From Solirubrobacterales bacterium (GTDB lineage Bacteria > Actinomycetota > Thermoleophilia > Solirubrobacterales > Solirubrobacteraceae): 64,000 nucleotides of DNA. How positions within the stretch are numbered: the first letter of the stretch is position 1; every line of letters begins with the position of its first letter. The position numbers and the translations under genes are program-made. The notes beneath the pieces are model-generated. The model was not told the DNA's origin. It did not search any database and saw nothing but the letters and a program-made list of their open reading frames with translations. The stretch spans positions 1 to 64,000 of the forward strand of contig QHBW01000019.1 in NCBI GenBank assembly GCA_003244205.1, in the 5' to 3' direction. Positions 60,517-64,000 of the stretch are shown one piece after another.

Positions 60517-61832
60517 GCGTTAGCGCCTCGGCCGCTCGGCACGGCCGTGGGGCATCAGCCCCGCGGCGTGCCGCGCTCGCGCTGCTCGCGTTGGGTCTCG
60601 CGGTGCTGACCGCACCGCCATCGGTCGCGTCGGCCGCCACGGCCGCCCAGCAGGGCGCTCAAGGCGCTGCGCTCGTCACGCCACCCATCTCCGCCCGCTC
60701 GGCGGTGCTGATCGAGGCCTCCACAGGAATGCGCCTCGCCGCGCTTCACCCCGATGCCGAGCTTCCAATGGCGAGCACGACGAAACTGATGACGGCGCTC
60801 GTCGTGCTCGAGCGCGCCCCCCTTGGTCAGATCGTCAGCGTGCCGCCCTACTCGCCCGGCCCCGCAGAGTCGGTCATGGGGCTCTTCACCGGCGAGCGGA
60901 TCACGATTCGCGACCTGATGGTCGGGATGCTGCTCCCCTCAGCCAACGACGCCGCGCACGCGCTTGGCGCCGTGGTTGGGGGATCGGTGTCGCGCTTCGT
61001 GGGCTGGATGAACGAGCGCGGCCGAGAGTTGGGTCTCGACCACACGCACTACGACAGTCCGGTCGGTCTCGACGACCCGGGCACCTTCACGACCGCCGAC
61101 GATCTCGTTCACCTGGCCCGCGTGCTGCGCAGCCTGGCCTTCTTCCGCCAGACCGTCTCCCGGCATGCCGTGACGATCGGCATCGGGGCGGGCCGCAAGA
61201 CCGTCGTCAACCACAACGATCTCGTCGGCCGCATTCCCTGGGTCAACGGGGTCAAGACCGGCCACACCAACGGCGCGGGATATGTCCTCGTGGGATCGGG
61301 CAGCGCCCAGGGAGTGACGCTGATCTCGGCTGTGATCGGGGATCCGGACCCGAGCAGTCGCGATGCCGACACGCTGACGCTGCTGCGCTACGGCTTTCGC
61401 CTCGTGCGCGTTGCGACCCCGGTGCGCGCCGGCGAACTGCTCGCCACGCGTCCGGTCAACGGCCACAGCGGTCAGCGGGTCGACCTCGTCGCGGCGCGGG
61501 ATCTGAGCGGGGTCGTCCGCCGCGGCGCGGCGATCGATCGCGTGGTCGTCGCCCCCACGCAGCTCAAGGGTCCGCTTCCCGCTGGCAGCCAGGTCGGCGA
61601 GGTGATCGTGCGCTCTGGCGGTCGCGAGCTGGGGCGTGATCCGCTGCGCGTTCGCACCGCGGTGCCCGCGCCAAGCAGCGTCCTCAGCGGCGTGGTCCTG
61701 CCGGCGGTGATCGCGATCCTGCTGCTCGGAGGGGGTACCCTCGTCGGTGTGCGTCGCCGGCATGACCCGCGCCCGAACGGACGCGGCGAGGATCACCTCC
61801 CGGCGGAGCATCGGCGGGAGCGACCCGCGTGA
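60513..61832 (+). CDS. D-alanyl-D-alanine carboxypeptidase (PBP5-like)
   Basis: A 439-residue penicillin-binding enzyme with signal peptide (about 18-41), Ser88-Thr-Thr-Lys91, Ser143-Ala-Asn145 and Lys248-Thr-Gly250. The C-terminus has a predicted membrane anchor (about 394-413). It trims the terminal D-Ala of peptidoglycan. Translation is coupled to the LysM gene upstream and the kinase downstream by GTGA overlaps, an unusual mix of wall and carbohydrate genes. Confidence 0.92.
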   Translation: MSVSASAARHGRGASAPRRAALALLALGLAVLTAPPSVASAATAAQQGAQGAALVTPPISARSAVLIEASTGMRLAALHPDAELPMASTTKLMTALVVLERAPLGQIVSVPPYSPGPAESVMGLFTGERITIRDLMVGMLLPSANDAAHALGAVVGGSVSRFVGWMNERGRELGLDHTHYDSPVGLDDPGTFTTADDLVHLARVLRSLAFFRQTVSRHAVTIGIGAGRKTVVNHNDLVGRIPWVNGVKTGHTNGAGYVLVGSGSAQGVTLISAVIGDPDPSSRDADTLTLLRYGFRLVRVATPVRAGELLATRPVNGHSGQRVDLVAARDLSGVVRRGAAIDRVVVAPTQLKGPLPAGSQVGEVIVRSGGRELGRDPLRVRTAVPAPSSVLSGVVLPAVIAILLLGGGTLVGVRRRHDPRPNGRGEDHLPAEHRRERPA

Positions 61833-62788
61833 TCGTCACCGTGACGCTCAACAGCGCCGTCGACAAGACGCTGGCGGTGCCGAACTTCCGCCTCGGGCGT
61901 CGCCACCGCTCGGTGGAACAGACGACGCTGCCGGGTGGAAAGGGCGTGAACATCGCGCGGGCGCTGAAGGCGCTGGGCCAGCCGGTGATCGCGACAGGCT
62001 TCGCGGGCGGCCCCACCGGCACGCGGATCGTCGAGGGCCTGACTGCCGAGTCGGTGCTCACCGACTTCGTGCGCATTCGCGAGGAGTCTCGTACCAACAC
62101 CGCTGTGCTCGATCCCACGACGGGCTTGCAGACCGAAATAAACGAGCGTGGTCCGCGGGTCTCCGAGCAGGAGGTCGAGCTTTTTCGCGACAAGCTGCTC
62201 TACCTTGCGCAGGGCGCTCAGGTCTGCGTCTTCGCGGGCTCCATTCCCAATGGCGTCGAGGCGGACATCTACGCGGGATTGATTCGCGAGTTGCGCAAGC
62301 GCGGTGTGTCCACGATCGTGGACACCGACGGCGAGCCGTTGCGGCTCGCGGTTCGCGCCGAGCCGAGCGTCGTTTCACCGAACGTGCTCGAGGCCGAGGA
62401 GCTGGTGGGCCACGAGTTCAACGACGACGACGATCGCATCGTCGCCGTGCACGAGATGGTCGAGCTTGGCGCCCGCGAGGCGATCATGACCGCGTCGGAC
62501 GGGTGCTTCGCCGAGGTCATCGACGATGGCACGCCACAGCTCTACCGGGTCCGGCTGGACCCGCTCGAGCCGGTCGCGGCCGTGGGATCGGGCGACGCCT
62601 TCCTCGCGGGGTACGTGGCGGCCCGCTACACGGGCAGCCCGCCTGCCGAGTGTCTGCGCTTCGGTGTCGCCTGTGGCGCGGAGTCCACCCAACACTTCGG
62701 CGCTGGCAGCGTCGATCCGCGCGAGGTGGAACGCCTCATGGGCGAGATCGACGTCGCACCGCTCGCGCTCCCGGCTGAGGTGTCCTGA
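61829..62788 (+). CDS. PfkB-family sugar-phosphate kinase (1-phosphofructokinase type)
   Basis: A 319-residue kinase with GGKGVN (36-41) and the catalytic GSGDAFLAGY near the C-terminus, closest to 1-phosphofructokinase/tagatose-6-phosphate kinase. No PTS or fruR gene is adjacent, so the substrate is uncertain. GTG start overlapping the carboxypeptidase stop. Confidence 0.88.
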   Translation: MIVTVTLNSAVDKTLAVPNFRLGRRHRSVEQTTLPGGKGVNIARALKALGQPVIATGFAGGPTGTRIVEGLTAESVLTDFVRIREESRTNTAVLDPTTGLQTEINERGPRVSEQEVELFRDKLLYLAQGAQVCVFAGSIPNGVEADIYAGLIRELRKRGVSTIVDTDGEPLRLAVRAEPSVVSPNVLEAEELVGHEFNDDDDRIVAVHEMVELGAREAIMTASDGCFAEVIDDGTPQLYRVRLDPLEPVAAVGSGDAFLAGYVAARYTGSPPAECLRFGVACGAESTQHFGAGSVDPREVERLMGEIDVAPLALPAEVS

Positions 62789-62858
62789 GCGGCGAAAGAT
62801 CGCGCTGGGAGCGCGCTGATCCGCGCTTCACGCAGGCCATATCGACCCCCTGCGCTGC

Positions 62859-62864
62859 TAGCAT
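62859..62864 (+). promoter_or_regulatory. -10-like TAGCAT of a possible short transcript
   Basis: TAGCAT is followed nine bases later by TTG GAC ACC CTC, a short frame running into the terminator at 62916-62937. A transcript from here would be about 65 nt. Confidence 0.35.
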
Positions 62865-62915
62865 GTGAGGGCGTTGGACACCCTCTTTGCCACCCCGTTC
62901 ACCGCCGCTCCAAGA

Positions 62916-62937
62916 CCCCGTGCCTGCGGGGTTTTTT
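62916..62937 (+). terminator. Classical Rho-independent terminator before guaB3
   Basis: CCCCG (62916-62920) and CGGGG (62927-62931) flank TGCCTG and are followed by six T residues (62932-62937). It ends either the pfkB operon or a short transcript beginning near 62871. Confidence 0.88.
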
Positions 62938-62965
62938 CGTCCGCCCACTCCCCTAGGATCGCCCG

Positions 62966-64000
62966 ATGGAAGTAGAGATCGGGCGCGGCAAGAAGGCGCG
63001 CCGCGCCTATGGCTTCGACGACATCGCGATCGTCCCCTCGCGGCGCACGCGCGATCCCGACGACGTGGACGTCTCGTGGACGCTGGGGCCGTACCGTTTC
63101 ACCCTGCCACTGCTAGCGGCCGCGCTCGACGGCGTCGTCTCGCCCGAGACCGCCGGCATCATCGGCAAGCTCGGCGGCTTGGCGGTCCTCAACCTCGAGG
63201 GCATCTACTGCCGCTATGAGGACGCCGACGCGCAACTCGAAAAGATCGCCGCCCTCCCGACCGCGACCGCGACGCGCGAGATGCAGGAGATCTACCGCGA
63301 GCCCGTCAAGCCGGAGCTGATCGCTCAGCGCATCCGCGAGATCAAGGCCCACGACGTCCCCGTCGCCGCGTCACTCACCCCCCAGCGCGTGCGCGGCTTC
63401 TACGACGTCGCGCTCGAGGCCGGCCTCGACATCCTCGTTGTCCAGGGTACGGTGGTCTCGGCCGAGCACGTCTCGACGGTCTCCGAGCCGCTGAACCTCA
63501 AGGAGTTCATCGCCGACATGGAGATCCCGGTCGTGGTGGGCGGTTGCGCCTCCTACCACACTGGTCTGCACCTGATGCGCACCGGCGCGGTCGGCGTCCT
63601 CGTGGGTGTCGGTCCGGGCGCGATCTGCACCACGCGCGGCGTGCTCGGGATCGGCGTGCCCCAGGCGACGGCGATCGCGGATGTCGCTGCAGCGCGCTCC
63701 CAACACATGCTCGAGACCGGTGACTACGTCAAGGTGATCGCCGACGGTGGCATGCGCAACGGCGGCGACGTGGCCAAGGCGATCGCCTGCGGTGCCGATG
63801 CCGTGATGCTCGGATCAGCTCTCGCGCGCGCGTACGAGGCGCCGGGGCGGGGTTTCAACTGGGGAATGGCGACCTTCCACCCGACGCTTCCTCGCGGAGC
63901 CCGGGTCATGACCACGCAAAATGGCTCGCTCCAGGAGATCTTGATCGGCCCTGCGCGTGAGAACGACGGGACATTCAACCTCGTCGGCGGGCTGCGCACT
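62966..64000 (+). CDS. guaB3: GuaB3-family IMP dehydrogenase-related protein (3' end beyond window)
   Basis: 345 codons are present and the frame is open at the window edge. The barrel carries the active-site loop GAICTTRGVLGIG with its cysteine (about residue 222), DGGMRNGGDVAKAIACGADA for phosphate binding, and no CBS domains. These match the actinobacterial GuaB3 type, whose role is still debated (IMP dehydrogenase-like or GMP reductase-like). ATG six bases after TAGGAT (62954-62959). Confidence 0.9.
   Translation, partial: MEVEIGRGKKARRAYGFDDIAIVPSRRTRDPDDVDVSWTLGPYRFTLPLLAAALDGVVSPETAGIIGKLGGLAVLNLEGIYCRYEDADAQLEKIAALPTATATREMQEIYREPVKPELIAQRIREIKAHDVPVAASLTPQRVRGFYDVALEAGLDILVVQGTVVSAEHVSTVSEPLNLKEFIADMEIPVVVGGCASYHTGLHLMRTGAVGVLVGVGPGAICTTRGVLGIGVPQATAIADVAAARSQHMLETGDYVKVIADGGMRNGGDVAKAIACGADAVMLGSALARAYEAPGRGFNWGMATFHPTLPRGARVMTTQNGSLQEILIGPARENDGTFNLVGGLRT

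Overview
The window is dense, high-GC DNA (about 70% by eye) with short intergenic gaps, many GTG/TTG starts and many 1-4 bp gene overlaps. Ku, AddAB, glutamate synthase, a CysO/CysM/Mec-type cysteine pathway, GuaB3, a MarP-like protease, WS/DGAT and Tat-dependent ferritin-like proteins point to an actinobacterium. Several otherwise unrecognised genes look like those of the Thermoleophilia (Solirubrobacterales). That lineage call is an inference from gene content; no rRNA or tRNA gene is present to test it. I see no phage, insertion sequence, CRISPR array or plasmid gene, so this reads as ordinary chromosome.

Layout. 1-5636: a cut-off secreted protein, an FHA/zinc-ribbon protein - ParA - L,D-transpeptidase operon, a small zinc protein, an SRPBCC protein, a lipoprotein and a class B penicillin-binding protein. 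5690-15673: a MarP-like membrane protease, topoisomerase III, and AddB-AddA. 15699-17776: a RsbW-type kinase with a degenerate partner, then Ku. 17978-24074: glutamate synthase GltB-GltD. 24224-26259: a flavin monooxygenase with its TetR regulator. 26321-30755: unknowns, a HAD/CrtC-like/FxsA operon and a SufT-like protein. 30769-36818: WS/DGAT acyltransferase, glycosyltransferase, acyl-CoA dehydrogenase, a PNPOx-fold protein and IspH. 37167-40134: a metallophosphoesterase, a redoxin and a secreted protein.

40487-47838 is the most coherent block. It holds SufS, SCO1, VKOR, a rhodanese-MoeB fusion, a CysO-like sulfur carrier with a C-terminal extension, CysM, two Tat-exported ferritin-like proteins, a JAMM protease and a zinc-ribbon membrane protein. 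Together they describe cysteine synthesis from a protein thiocarboxylate, in which the carrier probably has to be trimmed before use. 47819-54809 holds unknowns, a frameshifted 3-hydroxyisobutyrate-dehydrogenase-like gene, NadB and an HDAC-fold deacetylase on one divergent promoter, and two zinc-ribbon proteins with repetitive tails. 54982-58159 is MurI - RNase PH - RdgB - CDF transporter. 58890 to the end is HU, PyrF, a LysM protein, a D,D-carboxypeptidase, a PfkB kinase and GuaB3 (cut by the window edge).

Expression. Many starts have no Shine-Dalgarno sequence but carry a TANNNT hexamer about 6-11 bases upstream, the pattern expected for leaderless mRNAs. Strong Shine-Dalgarno sequences occur at only a few genes (the left-edge gene, the monooxygenase, the secreted protein at 39214, HU). 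Non-coding points of interest are a two-copy 44-bp interspersed repeat, a perfect 16-bp-arm palindrome at 27731-27769, a likely TetR operator, an inverted repeat upstream of sufS, and a classical terminator closing a possible short transcript before guaB3.
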